Source of the DNA: Candidatus Gastranaerophilales bacterium | Lineage (GTDB): Bacteria; Cyanobacteriota; Vampirovibrionia; Gastranaerophilales; Gastranaerophilaceae | Assembly: GCA_944323725.1 (NCBI GenBank) | Contig: CALUTP010000038.1 | Coordinates: 1-64,000 of the forward strand | Length of the DNA stretch: 64,000 nt | Direction of reading: 5' to 3' | In this document: piece by piece, positions 46,201 through 55,318 of the stretch | Layout of the letters: each line of letters begins with the position of its first letter | How positions within the stretch are numbered: position 1 is the stretch's first letter | Notes under the pieces: model-generated | Seen by the model: the letters and a program-made list of their open reading frames with translations, nothing else | Databases searched by the model: none | What the model was told of the DNA's origin: nothing | Made by a program: the position numbers and the translations under genes

Positions 46201-47599
46201 CCATGATAAACCTCGTATTTTACATGCATTAGGTATGGATATGGGATTATTTTATGCAAACCTTACTGATAAGAAAAATCACTCTTATAGAGAGGCTGCA
46301 TATAGAGTATTTACTGGTAATTATAATGATCCAATAAATTATGAACATTTTAATAATTATAAATTTGATACGAAAAGTCCAAAAGCAGCAGCTATGGGTG
46401 ATGCTATGCAGTTTGCTTTCAGTAAAGTATTAGATAATGTATGCAAAAGTTATAGTGATATATTTAATAGTGGAAATAGAAATAGAATATTTGAATACAT
46501 TGTCAAGTCAATAACTGAATTAGCTAATGGAATATCATATTCAAAAGATGGAACAAGGAAAAGCTTTAATGCGGATTCTTTTGGTGTAATACCTTATGAT
46601 GTAGCTATTAATCAAGTTATTCAACAAGCAGAAAATCATGGTTTAAATCTATCTAATGCTCAAAGAGATATATTAAGAAAAAGTATTCTTTGTGAAATGT
46701 TACGACCAGCAATGCCTAAAATGAAAGGCATGATGCAATTCTTAGTTGCAGCTCCGGGTAATCCTACTGTATATGCTGGTGATGACTTTGGAATGACTGG
46801 TTATGAGCAGAAAACCAAGAATATTTATTTGCAAAACCGTAATGCGCTTCATCACGAATGGCTAGAAAATGGTTCAGAAGGTCTTGATGATATTAAAAAC
46901 TTCAAAAAAGAAATGGATGATTTGATGGCAATCCGTTCAAGATATGAACTCCATCCATTGAACGATGGTTCTATATATCTTCTTCCTACTCAAAATGGTA
47001 CTAAATCCGCAGATTCATCAGATAAAAATTATTCTGAAAAATTAAGTGCAATTTTAAGACAAAGTACTGATGGTGCAATGACTATTTCATTATTTAATAC
47101 AAGAGGTATTACACATAATTATAAAGATTTTAACGGCCCTAAGGATGTGTACTTAGATGCGATAGAAATTACCCCGCCAGAAGATAATGATTCTTTAAGA
47201 GGTGGAATTACTCCGGGAACTGAGTTTGTTAATGCAATGAATGAAAATGAAAGGTTTGTCGTTAGATCAGAAGGAGATCATTATTATATAGTTCCTAAAA
47301 ATGGCGGTCGCATACATGTAAATGATTACACAATGATTTTGTACTATGCACCTGAAGAAGTTTTGAAAAAAGCAAAAGAACTTAAACAAATAAAGGATTC
47401 TGTAAAGGTTGTAGATAAAGATAAAAATGTGTATGATACAATAAAACAGCAAAGAGAGGAAATGAATAAAAAAAATAGACATATGTCCTTTACTGGCGGT
47501 ATAAAATTGTATAATCCACAATATAATATCATATCTAATCTGTATAGGAAAACTAATAAAGTTGAAACTGGTTCTCGATTAGCTTTACTTTCAAAATAA
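43280..47599 (+). CDS. Giant GH13-like alpha-amylase-fold protein with F-x-G tags at both ends
   Basis: About 1439 aa from GTG 43280; AAGGAG is 5 nt upstream, which favours this over GTG 43274. The N-terminus MKVNIDKFNTVKKPLSFEGYN carries the F-x-G tag, and another copy (HMSFTGGIKLYN) lies in the last 40 residues. An early NPYDS/ELCN-type beta domain is followed by a TIM-barrel beginning. GH13 catalytic motifs come late: LDWRIDATKDIG with Asp819, YLVAEVTDED with Glu867 and FVDNHDKPR with Asp976. VYAGDDFGMTGYEQKTKN near 1170 matches the region near the active-site rim. The roughly 400 residues between the barrel start and the catalytic segment are an exceptional insertion. All three carboxylates are kept, so activity on alpha-glucans is likely. 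No signal peptide. Exact GH13 subfamily not recognised. Confidence 0.85.
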   Translation: MKVNIDKFNTVKKPLSFEGYNPAKSEVGSSIYEFNYPYDSNKFDCYLELCNVIPDKNKNYSLGRELKNKELGTSSVLLKSGINRINLKDYSLNENTPFAYHYKLVPKNTGGRGIPMYQLDSGDIINQVYNGESKNYEKIYNLVMPNSTKGSTGGSFMLLVPDAYNAMYSYDSYGNYQTNLDYLDVAKSIKTFSNKMGGSLAGVEHDLDAGKFDGFSKIVSTPLFTDDSLTPHGYWNKNCMQISQALGNIDDYARLQKKLFAHGINWVSDGAYVNEGLEGIHFKHVLKWGEKSPYFNWFYASNLKNGPFNLGAFGKKTNFVAHKIVNSPWNFEQTADGVVNVTKNKNYDRKQPTYLQIFDSRLVTPAEAKNNSPLIKDYTYKNTSNIFDIVTHDDTVIPYSFEIDPDIYLDNIKKFNEYNKTKPVGHYVPYSSFEATRILTKFPNYQLESKFESGFTTWDANVDIAKLRYVYSRADNIEENNLPENKREAYSKTIEESAMEVQDYAITSAKYWTKKTNQILNLHVAKNLPNIDSYDAEKVYKVIQDNITIKKVFPVSLKSKVNISNIQYVLNGKYKSKPVKDGEDFKSLVKSTLMDVPLDSIELGDNIVSVLGSSYISKRAHHADEIGKSRYELDKINNPHLNEENEKIYKTVNAMFEEKDDINNTKNGEFYTFAMTVLKRVNEMLPTDSKLNTGYNTSDYGKYVVPLLIPEIMKFAVVKGLFPDANVDINEIDGGILYDYEELKETSLQALGIRATSPKQEATELISAMKRGISSISPEDKDFLAEALYKMIENTNLTSFKLAEMIVDRSQAGLDWRIDATKDIGDVDALRNYHGDFQTTWDDVISFWNKFANNVYAENPNSYLVAEVTDEDELYDKGNGKGSSRFNTRKDIVMKFLRETGIASTANYRYFFTDVAGIFGKTAEKGDSNLENLGTRMMDILKDGWDGSRNEPLTGFLHYGPLDAQRYSYTFVDNHDKPRILHALGMDMGLFYANLTDKKNHSYREAAYRVFTGNYNDPINYEHFNNYKFDTKSPKAAAMGDAMQFAFSKVLDNVCKSYSDIFNSGNRNRIFEYIVKSITELANGISYSKDGTRKSFNADSFGVIPYDVAINQVIQQAENHGLNLSNAQRDILRKSILCEMLRPAMPKMKGMMQFLVAAPGNPTVYAGDDFGMTGYEQKTKNIYLQNRNALHHEWLENGSEGLDDIKNFKKEMDDLMAIRSRYELHPLNDGSIYLLPTQNGTKSADSSDKNYSEKLSAILRQSTDGAMTISLFNTRGITHNYKDFNGPKDVYLDAIEITPPEDNDSLRGGITPGTEFVNAMNENERFVVRSEGDHYYIVPKNGGRIHVNDYTMILYYAPEEVLKKAKELKQIKDSVKVVDKDKNVYDTIKQQREEMNKKNRHMSFTGGIKLYNPQYNIISNLYRKTNKVETGSRLALLSK

Positions 47600-48163
47600 T
47601 TAAAATTTGTTTAAAAGCTCAGCTAGAGCTGTAGGACAAAGTCCGATTATATTTTCAAGACTGCCTGAATAGGATTTTATATATCCTTTAGGCATTTCTT
47701 GTATCCCGTATGAGCCTGCTTTATCAATGGGTTTATATTCTTTTACATAAAATTCTATTTGTTTATCTGTTAATTTTTCAAATTCAACTTCACTTGTAAC
47801 CGATTGTTTTTTTAGTTCTCCAGTTTCTGTGTCAATAACTACTATTGCTGTAACGACTTGGTGCTTTCTGCCGGAAAGTTTTTTTAACATTTCAACAGCG
47901 CCTTTTTCTCCATTAGGTTTGCCAAGAATTTTATTGTCTAATACAACAACAGTATCAGCTCCGATAATTTTGCAGGGCTCTTTTACTAAGGGTACTACTG
48001 CAAGAGCTTTATTTTCCGCTAAGCTTTCGATAAATTCATAAGAAAAATCCGTCTTCGTATGATCTTCGATATACGGTGACGGAATAACTTCAAATTCGTA
48101 ATTGTTTTGTCTTAGAATGTGTTGTCTTCTGGGAGAAGAAGACGCCAAAATAATTTTTCCCAT
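47600..48163 (-). CDS. maf: Maf-like nucleotide pyrophosphatase
   Basis: 187 aa. ILASSSPRRQHILRQ near 4-18 (the substrate-binding S-S-x-R-R), ENKALAV near 50, IIGADTVVVLDNKILGKP near 66-83 with the catalytic Asp, SGRKHQVVTAIVVI near 92, and DKAGSYGIQ near 147 are the markers of Maf/YhdE house-cleaning enzymes. They hydrolyse noncanonical or dTTP/UTP-type nucleotides and are linked to septum inhibition. It ends directly at the end of the GH13-like gene, convergently and with no gap, so the two transcripts overlap. Confidence 0.93.
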   Translation of the reverse strand: MGKIILASSSPRRQHILRQNNYEFEVIPSPYIEDHTKTDFSYEFIESLAENKALAVVPLVKEPCKIIGADTVVVLDNKILGKPNGEKGAVEMLKKLSGRKHQVVTAIVVIDTETGELKKQSVTSEVEFEKLTDKQIEFYVKEYKPIDKAGSYGIQEMPKGYIKSYSGSLENIIGLCPTALAELLNKF

Positions 48164-48219
48164 AGGTTTGTTCCTTTTTTTATTATTATATCAAAAACAA
48201 GGAACGCTAAATCTTTTTA

Positions 48220-48456
48220 TTAGTATCCACGACTTTTCATATATCGTGCATTTTTAGCATTTACTGCATAACAAGCAATATTAAGACGCTGTTTTAGAGT
48301 CATCATATTCCGATACATTGTTGCATAATCGTTCATTGCACCCATCATTTTGTCTGGATCAACCATTGATTCCATATTATCGTGGTTATCAACTTTTTCT
48401 TCTGCATATTTTTTGACCAGCAACTGATCAATGTAGTCTTCTGCACCTATTGCCAT
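48220..48456 (-). CDS. Small protein of unknown function
   Basis: 78 aa with GGGAGG before ATG 48456. Met-rich middle (NMESMVDPDKMMGAMNDYATMYRNMMTLKQRL) with a predicted amphipathic helix, then AKNARYMKSRGY. No Cys pair, signal or membrane segment. It lies 57 nt upstream of maf and may be cotranscribed with it. Family not recognised; the unusual Met content (about a tenth of the residues) is notable. Confidence 0.65.
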   Translation of the reverse strand: MAIGAEDYIDQLLVKKYAEEKVDNHDNMESMVDPDKMMGAMNDYATMYRNMMTLKQRLNIACYAVNAKNARYMKSRGY

Positions 48457-48639
48457 TTGGTGACCTCCCTAAATAGTGTGTGTGTTCTTGTTCCTATGAG
48501 AAAGTGTATATATCTATCCTAAATATTCCTTATGTATATACTAAGTATTTTATTCCACAGAAATTGCCTATTTTTTCATTGAATGTTACAAAATGTTAAA
48601 ATAAATTTTTTAGAGGAAATAAATTTCAATATAGGGAAC

Positions 48640-48645
48640 TATAAT
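48640..48645 (+). promoter_or_regulatory. -10 box of the U32-family gene
   Basis: TATAAT, 6 nt before ATG 48652. It lies inside the longer reading frame that starts at 48583, arguing against that start. Confidence 0.6.
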
Positions 48646-48651
48646 AATTGC

Positions 48652-50295
48652 ATGAAAGAAATTAAAATTGTTTCACCAGTAAAAAAGCCTGAAGATATTG
48701 ATTTGTTTGCAAGAGAGACTTCTTGTAAAGAATATTATGTATATTATAAAAAATTTTTAAATAATAATTTTGATTATGTAGATGAGTTTGTAGCTGCAGC
48801 AAAAAGAAATAATTGTGCAATATATATAAATTTTAAACATGATATAACAGAAGAAAATTTAGCAGAGATAAAAAAAATGCTTAAATACCTAAAGACAGCA
48901 GGAATTGATGGTATTTTTATAAACAGTTTTGCAATATTAGAGGCGATAAAGGTATTTAATTTACCTTTTAAAGTTGTGGTGGATTCATACTTTGATATAC
49001 ATAATATTGCAGGGATTGATTTTATCAATAATTTTCATAAAGTTGATGAAATTATTATCACAGAAGAAATTTATATGAAGAATATTTCAAAAATTAAAAA
49101 ATATACAAAGCTTCCTCTTGCGATTGATACAGATAATCTGCCATGGTGTGCTGAGGATATAAAAAAACTTGGTGCAATTGATAAGGTAGTGATAAAAGGT
49201 AAATTTGCAAATTCAGAAGAAATTTTAGAGGGAATTGAACTTATTGAAAAGATTTTGGCAAAACCAAAACTGTTTAAAACTCAAAAATTACCATTTAAGC
49301 ATGTTAGAAAAAGTATATATCAGACAAATCACTTTTCAGGTGAGATGGTCTCCGCAGAGGGGAAAGATTTTAAATTTAGCAGAAATATCCAAAATTTTGA
49401 GTGGGATATAAAAAGATCAAGAATTTCTAAAAATGTTAGTTTTGAAAAAAGTGATGATTTTAAAATTAATTTGAGGTTGTCAGAACTTGAGCAGCTTAAA
49501 GAGTTGGAAAAATATATAAAAAAAATAGGAATTAACCCTATAAGTTCGATTGAGTATGGAGAAATTCTTTCTACTTGTGATCTTTCGACAAGCAGTTTCA
49601 ATGAAATAATTACGAAGGTAAAAGCTTTTTGTGCAAAATATGAAATTGATTTTCAGCTTTCGACACCAAGAATTTTAATAGAACGTGATTTTGACAGAGT
49701 ATATGAGTATGTAAAGCAGTTATTGCTGACAGAGCCTACTCCATCGTCATTAATAATTAATAATATTGGCTATTTTTGGATGGTTGTAAATGATAGTGAT
49801 TTAGATGATATTCCTATTGAAATAGGTGGTGGAATAAATCTTTTAAATAGTATGTCAATAAAATGTCTAAATAATTTAGCTCCAATAAATGCAGTTGATT
49901 TTACGCCATTTACAGATATAGAAAATGCTGTAAAAACGGTAAAAAAAATAAAAAATATTATCCCGAATAGAAAATATACGATTGCAGGTAATGTGAGAGT
50001 CCCAAGTCTAGGACTTTGTCCATTAAATAATGATAGTGCTATTATTTCAAGATTATCCTGCAAAGCCCCATGCCATAGGGGTGGTTTTGCTTTAAAAGAT
50101 CCGTCATTAAATAAAATATATCCTTTTACCTGTGATGGTTTTTGCAGAATGCATATGTTTGAAGATAAAATTTTAGAGGACTTTGATAGAGTTGACATGC
50201 TTAATAAAGCTGGAATAAATGAATTTATTTTTGATTTTTCTGCATTAAATGCAAAATTTGTGCCTATTCTATTGAATAAGTTTTTTACAAGATAG
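48652..50295 (+). CDS. Peptidase U32 family-like protein
   Basis: 547 aa from ATG 48652; an in-frame ATG at 48583 would put the TATAAT box inside the gene. MKEIKIVSPVKKPEDIDLFA opens a TIM-barrel-like half (FKHDITEENLAEIKKMLKYLKTAGIDGIFINS near 60-90). A second half has PFKHVRKSIYQTNHFSGEM, and a C-terminal region has CPLNN, SCKAPCHRGG and FTCDGFCRMHMF. The last four or more Cys correspond to the cluster ligands of U32 proteins, some of which (TrhP, RlhA) make modified RNA bases rather than cut peptides. The usual E-x-F-x-H-G motif is not seen, so it is a divergent member. Function unassigned. Confidence 0.7.
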   Translation: MKEIKIVSPVKKPEDIDLFARETSCKEYYVYYKKFLNNNFDYVDEFVAAAKRNNCAIYINFKHDITEENLAEIKKMLKYLKTAGIDGIFINSFAILEAIKVFNLPFKVVVDSYFDIHNIAGIDFINNFHKVDEIIITEEIYMKNISKIKKYTKLPLAIDTDNLPWCAEDIKKLGAIDKVVIKGKFANSEEILEGIELIEKILAKPKLFKTQKLPFKHVRKSIYQTNHFSGEMVSAEGKDFKFSRNIQNFEWDIKRSRISKNVSFEKSDDFKINLRLSELEQLKELEKYIKKIGINPISSIEYGEILSTCDLSTSSFNEIITKVKAFCAKYEIDFQLSTPRILIERDFDRVYEYVKQLLLTEPTPSSLIINNIGYFWMVVNDSDLDDIPIEIGGGINLLNSMSIKCLNNLAPINAVDFTPFTDIENAVKTVKKIKNIIPNRKYTIAGNVRVPSLGLCPLNNDSAIISRLSCKAPCHRGGFALKDPSLNKIYPFTCDGFCRMHMFEDKILEDFDRVDMLNKAGINEFIFDFSALNAKFVPILLNKFFTR

Positions 50296-50321
50296 AAATG
50301 AAATTTCTAGCAGAAGATTAA

Positions 50322-50567
50322 TTATAATTTAAATTTAAAATCAAATCCTTCAAGGAGTTCAGATGGTGAAATATTCATTGCATTTGCAATTTTAACAAGT
50401 GTCGAAAATTTTAAATCAACTAGCCCGTTTTCAATACGACTTTGAGTTGCGGATGTTAGTAGCAGGCTTTTAAATGCGAATTCATTTAGCGACATCTTTT
50501 TTTTAAGACGAAGTCTTTTTATATGTTCACCGAATAAATGTAACAAATCTTTATGTTGCTGTTGCAT
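50322..50567 (-). CDS. Xre-family transcriptional regulator
   Basis: 81 aa, essentially one HTH domain. LFGEHIKRLRLKKKMSLNEFAFKSLLLTSATQSRIENGLVDLKFSTLVKIANAM has the five helices of the Cro/C1 fold; recognition helix near TSATQSRIENG. The C-terminus (SPSELLEGFDF) matches the end of many such regulators. No effector or toxin domain. It is divergent from the prepilin gene, and the shared control region contains the likely operators. Its own -10 lies in one of them, so autoregulation is expected. Confidence 0.88.
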   Translation of the reverse strand: MQQQHKDLLHLFGEHIKRLRLKKKMSLNEFAFKSLLLTSATQSRIENGLVDLKFSTLVKIANAMNISPSELLEGFDFKFKL

Positions 50568-50590
50568 ACATGTAATTATAGTGACATAAT
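50562..50590 (+). promoter_or_regulatory. Promoter of the prepilin gene
   Basis: TTGCAT (50562-50567), 17-nt spacer, CATAAT (50585-50590). The -35 box overlaps the first codons of the Xre gene on the other strand. Confidence 0.7.
50565..50581. promoter_or_regulatory. Operator-like half site 1
   Basis: CATACATGTAATTATAG repeats the core CATACATGTAAT found in the palindrome at 50599. It covers the -10 of the Xre gene (TATAAT on minus, 50580-50575, 7 nt from its ATG) and the spacer of the prepilin promoter. Confidence 0.55.
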
Positions 50591-50598
50591 ATAAGTAT

Positions 50599-50618
50599 CT
50601 ATTACATACATGTAATAG
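50599..50618. promoter_or_regulatory. 20-bp perfect palindromic operator
   Basis: CTATTACAT and ATGTAATAG, 9-nt arms with a 2-nt centre. It sits between the predicted prepilin transcription start (about 50597) and the AAGGAGG ribosome site (50620-50626), so a bound Xre dimer could block elongation. Confidence 0.65.
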
Positions 50619-50631
50619 TAAGGAGGATAAT

Positions 50632-51323
50632 ATGAAAAAAGCTTTTACACTAGCTGAGGTACTAATAACTTTAGGAGTAATAGGGATTGTTGCAGCAATG
50701 ACAATTCCAAATATAGTAGCTGATTATAGTAAAAAGCGTACCATTACGCAATTAAAAAAGTCATATACAGAACTTTCGCAATTGCTGAAAATGTCAGAAA
50801 TTGATAATGGTAATATCGAGTATTGGGATTATACGTTGTCTGGTGAGGATTTTTATTACGGATATATAAAACCTTATTTAAAAAAAGTTAAAGAGATTCC
50901 GAATAAAGAATTTAAGAGATATATGGTATATAAAAACCTAAATGGTACTATGTGCACAGGAGAAGTTTGGTGTACTCAAGAGGATTCTTATTATTCATAT
51001 TTGTCAAATGGAGTTGTAATGGGTGTGATGACTCATCCTGGACAGACTAAATATAAGGCGGTTTCAATAGATATAAATGGACAAAACAATCCTAATCAAT
51101 TAGGAAAAGATGTGTTTATTTTTAGTATTTCAAAAACAGAAAAATGCTAGTTCCCTATGGATTTTCAGATGCGGGTATAAGTTCTGGTGTTTTTAATGAT
51201 TATGATAGAGAAAAAATCAAAACAGGAGGAAATTACTCTTGTAATAAAGCCAATAAAGGAATATGGTGTTCAGCTTTGATATTCTATGACGGATGGGAAA
51301 TTAAAGACGATTATCCTTGGTAA
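50632..51323 (+). pseudogene. Prepilin-like protein, frame broken near the C-terminus
   Basis: MKKAFTLAEVLITLGVIGIVAAM is a type IV prepilin leader and helix at residues 1-23. A pilin-like body with CTGEVWC and VSIDINGQNNPN (typical of the repeat-like C-terminus) follows, and the first frame ends KTEKC at 51150 (172 aa). One added A in the run at 51139-51143 would let the reading pass into the frame beginning ATGCTA at 51144, which continues 59 residues (MLVPYGFSDAG ... YSCNKANKGIWCSALIFYDGWE) to the stop at 51321-51323. The C-terminal Cys pair and W-C-S-A-L-I are common in related prepilins, so the two parts were one gene. Pseudogene, slippage switch or programmed -1 shift cannot be told apart here. 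AGGAGG ribosome site present. Confidence 0.78.
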
Positions 51324-51346
51324 AATATTATTTTTTCCTTAAATTC

Positions 51347-51375
51347 TGTAAAAATTTTTATGTCCATGCTACAAT
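51347..51375 (+). promoter_or_regulatory. secA promoter
   Basis: TGTAAA-like -35, 17 nt, TACAAT (51370-51375) with TGC extension. The transcript has a leader of about 34 nt with GGAGAGG before ATG 51416. Confidence 0.6.
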
Positions 51376-51415
51376 TACAGCATAAGACACCAAATTTGGA
51401 GAGGAAAATTTAATA

Positions 51416-54055
51416 ATGATAAGTTTTTTATTGAAACTGTTGGGTGATCCTAACGAGAAAAAAGTTAAAAACATAATGGGGATAATTGATCATATAAACG
51501 CTTTAGAACCTCAATTTGCGGAATTGACAGATGAAGAATTGAAGGCAAAAACTGCAGAATTTAAAGAAATTTTAGCCAAACGTCCTACATCAAAAGATTT
51601 TAATACAGATAGAAAGCTAGAAAAAGAAGCTCTAGATAAAATTCTGCCTGAAGCATTTGCGACAGTGCGAGAAGCTGGGAAAAGAGTTTTAAACATGCGA
51701 CATTTTGATGTCCAGTTAATTGGAGGATATTTTCTTCATAATGGACATATAGCAGAAATGAGAACAGGTGAAGGTAAAACTCTTGTTGCAACTTTGCCTG
51801 CTTACTTAAATGCTCTGACAGGAAAAGGTGTTCATGTAATTACTGTAAACGATTACCTTGCGAAACGTGATAGTGAATGGATGGGGAAAATTTATAAATT
51901 CTTAGGACTTTCAGTCGGGGTAATTCTTTCCGGTGGAAGATCTATGGATGACTTTGAAGCCAAAAAAGCAGCTTATGATTGTGACATTACATATGGTACA
52001 AATAATGAGTTTGGTTTTGATTATCTTCGGGATAATATGGCTCAAAGTCCAGAAATGCTGGTTCAGCGGCCTTATAATTATGCAATTATCGATGAAGTTG
52101 ATAGTATTCTAATTGATGAGGCAAGAACCCCTCTTATTATAAGTGGCCGTTTGGAAAAGTCAGCTGAAACATATCAGCTTATGGCTCAAATTGCTCCGAA
52201 GCTCCAAAAAGATAAAGATTATGAAGTAGATGAAAAAAATAAAAATATTATCCTGACAGAAGAAGGTATAGACAAAGCACAAGAGCTTTTGCAAATTAAA
52301 GATTTGTTTGATATAAATACTCAATATGCTCATCATTTATTGCAAGCATTAAAGGCAAAAGAACTTTTTGTAAAAGATACAGATTACGTTGTTCGTAATA
52401 ATGAAGTAATGATTGTTGATGAATTTACAGGTCGTTTGATGGAAGGAAGACGCTGGTCAGATGGTCTGCATCAGGCAATAGAAGCAAAAGAAGGTGTAAA
52501 AATCCAAGATGAGACCCAAACCCTAGCAAGTATTACCTTCCAAAACCTATTTAGATTATATCCAAAACTCTCTGGTATGACTGGTACAGCAATGACAGAG
52601 GAAGCTGAATTTGGTAAGATTTATAATCTAGAAGTTACAACAATCCCTACAAATAAGCCTGATATAAGAATAAATTATCCAGATGTAATTTACAAAACAG
52701 AAAAAGCAAAATTCAATGCGGTGGTAGAAGATATTATTGCACAGCATAAAATAGGCAGACCTGTTTTAGTCGGTACAATAAGTATCGAAAAGTCAGAATA
52801 TGTATCTCATTTGCTCAGCCAACGAGGGATTAAACATAATGTTTTGAATGCTAAACATCATGAAAAAGAAGCTTATATTATCGCTCAGGCAGGGCGAGTT
52901 GGTGCTGTTACCATTGCGACAAATATGGCAGGTCGTGGTACTGATATCCTTTTAGGCGGTAATGCTGAGTATATGGCAAAAGAAGAACTCGAAAGACGTG
53001 GTATTACACCTGAAACTGTTGAAGATTATGAAGCTCAAAAGGAAGCTGCTATGTCTGCAGCTAAAAAAATTACTGAAGAAGAACATGAAAAAGTTGTACA
53101 GGCTGGAGGACTTCACGTAATAGGTACAGAACGCCATGAATCCCGCCGTATTGATAACCAGTTAAGAGGACGTGCAGCACGTCAGGGAGATCCGGGTTCT
53201 ACAAGATTTTTCCTATCTCTTGAAGATAATTTAATGCGAATTTTTGGCGGTGATAAAATTACAAGTTTAATGAATGCTCTTAACGTTGAAGAAGATATTG
53301 CAATTGAACATCCTCTTATTACAAGACAAATTCAATCGGCTCAGAAAAAAGTTGAAACTTATCATTTTGATATAAGAAAAAGTGTCCTTGAATATGATGA
53401 TGTAATGAATATTCAGCGTGAAAAGTTCTATGCCCAGCGTCGTAAGGTCTTGTTTGGCAAAAATCTTAGTGAAGATATATATTATATGATAGAAAGAGAA
53501 ATTGATCGCCTTTTAAGAAGTTATATTGCTCCAGAACAAAACCCTGAAGAATACGTGTTTGAAGATTTGCAAACTATGATAAAAGAATTACATTCTATCA
53601 TACCGCAGCTTTCGCATTTTCAAGTATCTGATGTTCAAAGCCTTCGTTTTGATGCAATGTTTAATAAGTTGAAAGATTTTGCTATACAGGCATATCGTGA
53701 ACATGAAATGGCAGTTATTGAATTTTATAATGATGTCGTTGCTAAGTATGACGAAAATTTTGTTCCTCAAGAGCCATTTGCTGACCAAAACGTTATTAGA
53801 AATTTAGAAAAAGATATTCTTTTACGAGTAGTAGATAATAAATGGATAGATCATCTTCATAATATAGATATGCTTCGTGAAGGTATTGGGTTAAGAGCTT
53901 ACGGACAGAAAGATCCTTTGATTGAATACAAACGTGAAGCATATGATTTATTTAATAAAATGATGTTTGAAATTCAAGGTGATACTGTAAAACATTTATT
54001 TAGAACAAAATTTGGTATTCAAGTAGTTAATGGTTCACCTGAGGATATGGCATAA
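51416..54055 (+). CDS. secA: Preprotein translocase ATPase SecA
   Basis: 879 aa (E. coli 901). Motor of the Sec export path at the inner membrane. [33 protein letters not shown] (Walker A GEGKT near residue 117), [19 protein letters not shown] near 222 (Walker B), [13 protein letters not shown] near 390, [19 protein letters not shown] near 500, [28 protein letters not shown] near 578 and the helical wing/scaffold part ([13 protein letters not shown] near 815) are present. It ends GSPEDMA without the Cys-rich SEC-C tail that many SecA proteins use for SecB and lipid contact. This occurs naturally in several lineages. Confidence 0.97.
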   Translation: MISFLLKLLGDPNEKKVKNIMGIIDHINALEPQFAELTDEELKAKTAEFKEILAKRPTSKDFNTDRKLEKEALDKILPEAFATVREAGKRVLNMRHFDVQLIGGYFLHNGHIAEMRTGEGKTLVATLPAYLNALTGKGVHVITVNDYLAKRDSEWMGKIYKFLGLSVGVILSGGRSMDDFEAKKAAYDCDITYGTNNEFGFDYLRDNMAQSPEMLVQRPYNYAIIDEVDSILIDEARTPLIISGRLEKSAETYQLMAQIAPKLQKDKDYEVDEKNKNIILTEEGIDKAQELLQIKDLFDINTQYAHHLLQALKAKELFVKDTDYVVRNNEVMIVDEFTGRLMEGRRWSDGLHQAIEAKEGVKIQDETQTLASITFQNLFRLYPKLSGMTGTAMTEEAEFGKIYNLEVTTIPTNKPDIRINYPDVIYKTEKAKFNAVVEDIIAQHKIGRPVLVGTISIEKSEYVSHLLSQRGIKHNVLNAKHHEKEAYIIAQAGRVGAVTIATNMAGRGTDILLGGNAEYMAKEELERRGITPETVEDYEAQKEAAMSAAKKITEEEHEKVVQAGGLHVIGTERHESRRIDNQLRGRAARQGDPGSTRFFLSLEDNLMRIFGGDKITSLMNALNVEEDIAIEHPLITRQIQSAQKKVETYHFDIRKSVLEYDDVMNIQREKFYAQRRKVLFGKNLSEDIYYMIEREIDRLLRSYIAPEQNPEEYVFEDLQTMIKELHSIIPQLSHFQVSDVQSLRFDAMFNKLKDFAIQAYREHEMAVIEFYNDVVAKYDENFVPQEPFADQNVIRNLEKDILLRVVDNKWIDHLHNIDMLREGIGLRAYGQKDPLIEYKREAYDLFNKMMFEIQGDTVKHLFRTKFGIQVVNGSPEDMA

Positions 54056-54171
54056 TTTATAACCGTTTATAGCAGTGATGATTGAAACATCTAGTATAAT
54101 TTGCTTGTTATATTTTATATTTATTATGTTTGATGTATTATTATTACATAAGTAATTAAAAAGGAATTAAA

Positions 54172-55266
54172 ATGCTAAGAACAGGAATAGTCGGATTGCC
54201 GAATGTAGGAAAATCAACTTTATTTAATGCGTTAACAAGTGCTAAAAATGCTCAAAGTGCAAATTATCCATTTTGTACTATTGAACCTAATGTAGGTGTG
54301 GTAAATGTCCCTGATGATAGACTTGAGGTACTTGCAAAGTTGTGTAAAACTCAAAATATAATCCCGACAGCAATAGAATTTGTAGATATAGCAGGCTTAG
54401 TAAAAGGTGCAAGTAAAGGTGAAGGATTAGGTAACCAATTTTTACATAACATTAGAGAAGTTGATGCGATAATTCAAGTTGTTCGTTGTTTTGATGACCC
54501 TAATACAATTCATGTTTCTGGTAAGGTAAATCCACTAGAAGATATTGAAACTATTAATACAGAGTTAGCTTTAGCAGATATTGCATCAGTAGAAAGACGC
54601 CAGGCTCGTATCGCAAAACAAGCTAAAGGCGGGGATAAAAATGCTGTTCTTGAAGATAAGGTTTTGAAAAAACTGCTAGAATTATTGTATAAAGGTACTT
54701 TTATAAATGTAAAAGAACATTTCAATGAAGATGAAATCCCTTTTGTAAAGCAATTGAATTTGATGTCAACAAAACCTGTAATTTATGCGGCTAATGTATC
54801 AGAGTTTGATTTGAAGAGTGGAAACCATTATACAGAGCAGGTAAATGAGTATGCTAAAGCTCATAGTGCGGAAATGGTAATTATTTCAGCAAAAATTGAG
54901 GAAGAGTTATCTGAATTGGGTTCTGAATCTTTAGAATATTTGAAAGAATTAGGTGTAGATGATAGCGGGATTGATAGGATGATTAAATCAGTTTATCATC
55001 TTTTGAATTTGAGAACATTTATTACTGCAGGTGAAAAAGAAGTTAGAGCTTGGACAATTGTTGCTGGAACAAAAGCTCCACAGGCTGCAGGTGTAATCCA
55101 CACTGATTTTGAAAAAGGTTTTATTCGTGCTGAAATTACTCCTTATGAGGATTTTGTTGCTTGTGGCTCATATTCAGCTTGTAAAGATAAAGGAGTTACA
55201 CGTCTAGAAGGTAAAGATTACATAGTTCAAGATGGTGATCTTGTTCATTTTAGATTTGCTGTGTAA
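54172..55266 (+). CDS. ychF: Ribosome-associated GTPase/ATPase YchF
   Basis: 364 aa (E. coli 363). Obg-type P-loop ATPase that binds ribosomes. [16 protein letters not shown] near 8-23, [22 protein letters not shown] near 30, [21 protein letters not shown] near 66, then a coiled coil, AANVSEFD near 203 in place of NKxD (which gives ATP preference), and a C-terminal TGS domain with [13 protein letters not shown] and [22 protein letters not shown] lies before the ATG. Bidirectional terminator behind. Confidence 0.96.
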   Translation: MLRTGIVGLPNVGKSTLFNALTSAKNAQSANYPFCTIEPNVGVVNVPDDRLEVLAKLCKTQNIIPTAIEFVDIAGLVKGASKGEGLGNQFLHNIREVDAIIQVVRCFDDPNTIHVSGKVNPLEDIETINTELALADIASVERRQARIAKQAKGGDKNAVLEDKVLKKLLELLYKGTFINVKEHFNEDEIPFVKQLNLMSTKPVIYAANVSEFDLKSGNHYTEQVNEYAKAHSAEMVIISAKIEEELSELGSESLEYLKELGVDDSGIDRMIKSVYHLLNLRTFITAGEKEVRAWTIVAGTKAPQAAGVIHTDFEKGFIRAEITPYEDFVACGSYSACKDKGVTRLEGKDYIVQDGDLVHFRFAV

Positions 55267-55285
55267 TTTAAAATTCCAAAATTTT

Positions 55286-55318
55286 AAAAAAGAGGCTTTT
55301 ATAAAAGCCTCTTTTTAT
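55286..55318. terminator. Bidirectional terminator between ychF and the SEC-C gene
   Basis: AAAAGAGGCTTTT / AAAAGCCTCTTTT hairpin with A/T runs on both sides; serves two convergent genes. Confidence 0.93.

Noticed and set aside
49770-50198. 142-codon minus frame inside the U32-like gene
   Set aside because: Opposite-strand shadow with low-complexity Ser/Phe/Ile composition; the plus-strand gene has motifs and an upstream promoter.
51129-51323. Independent small gene starting at ATG 51144
   Set aside because: No ribosome site, and the product continues the prepilin body with its C-terminal Cys pattern; better read as the rest of a frameshifted gene.
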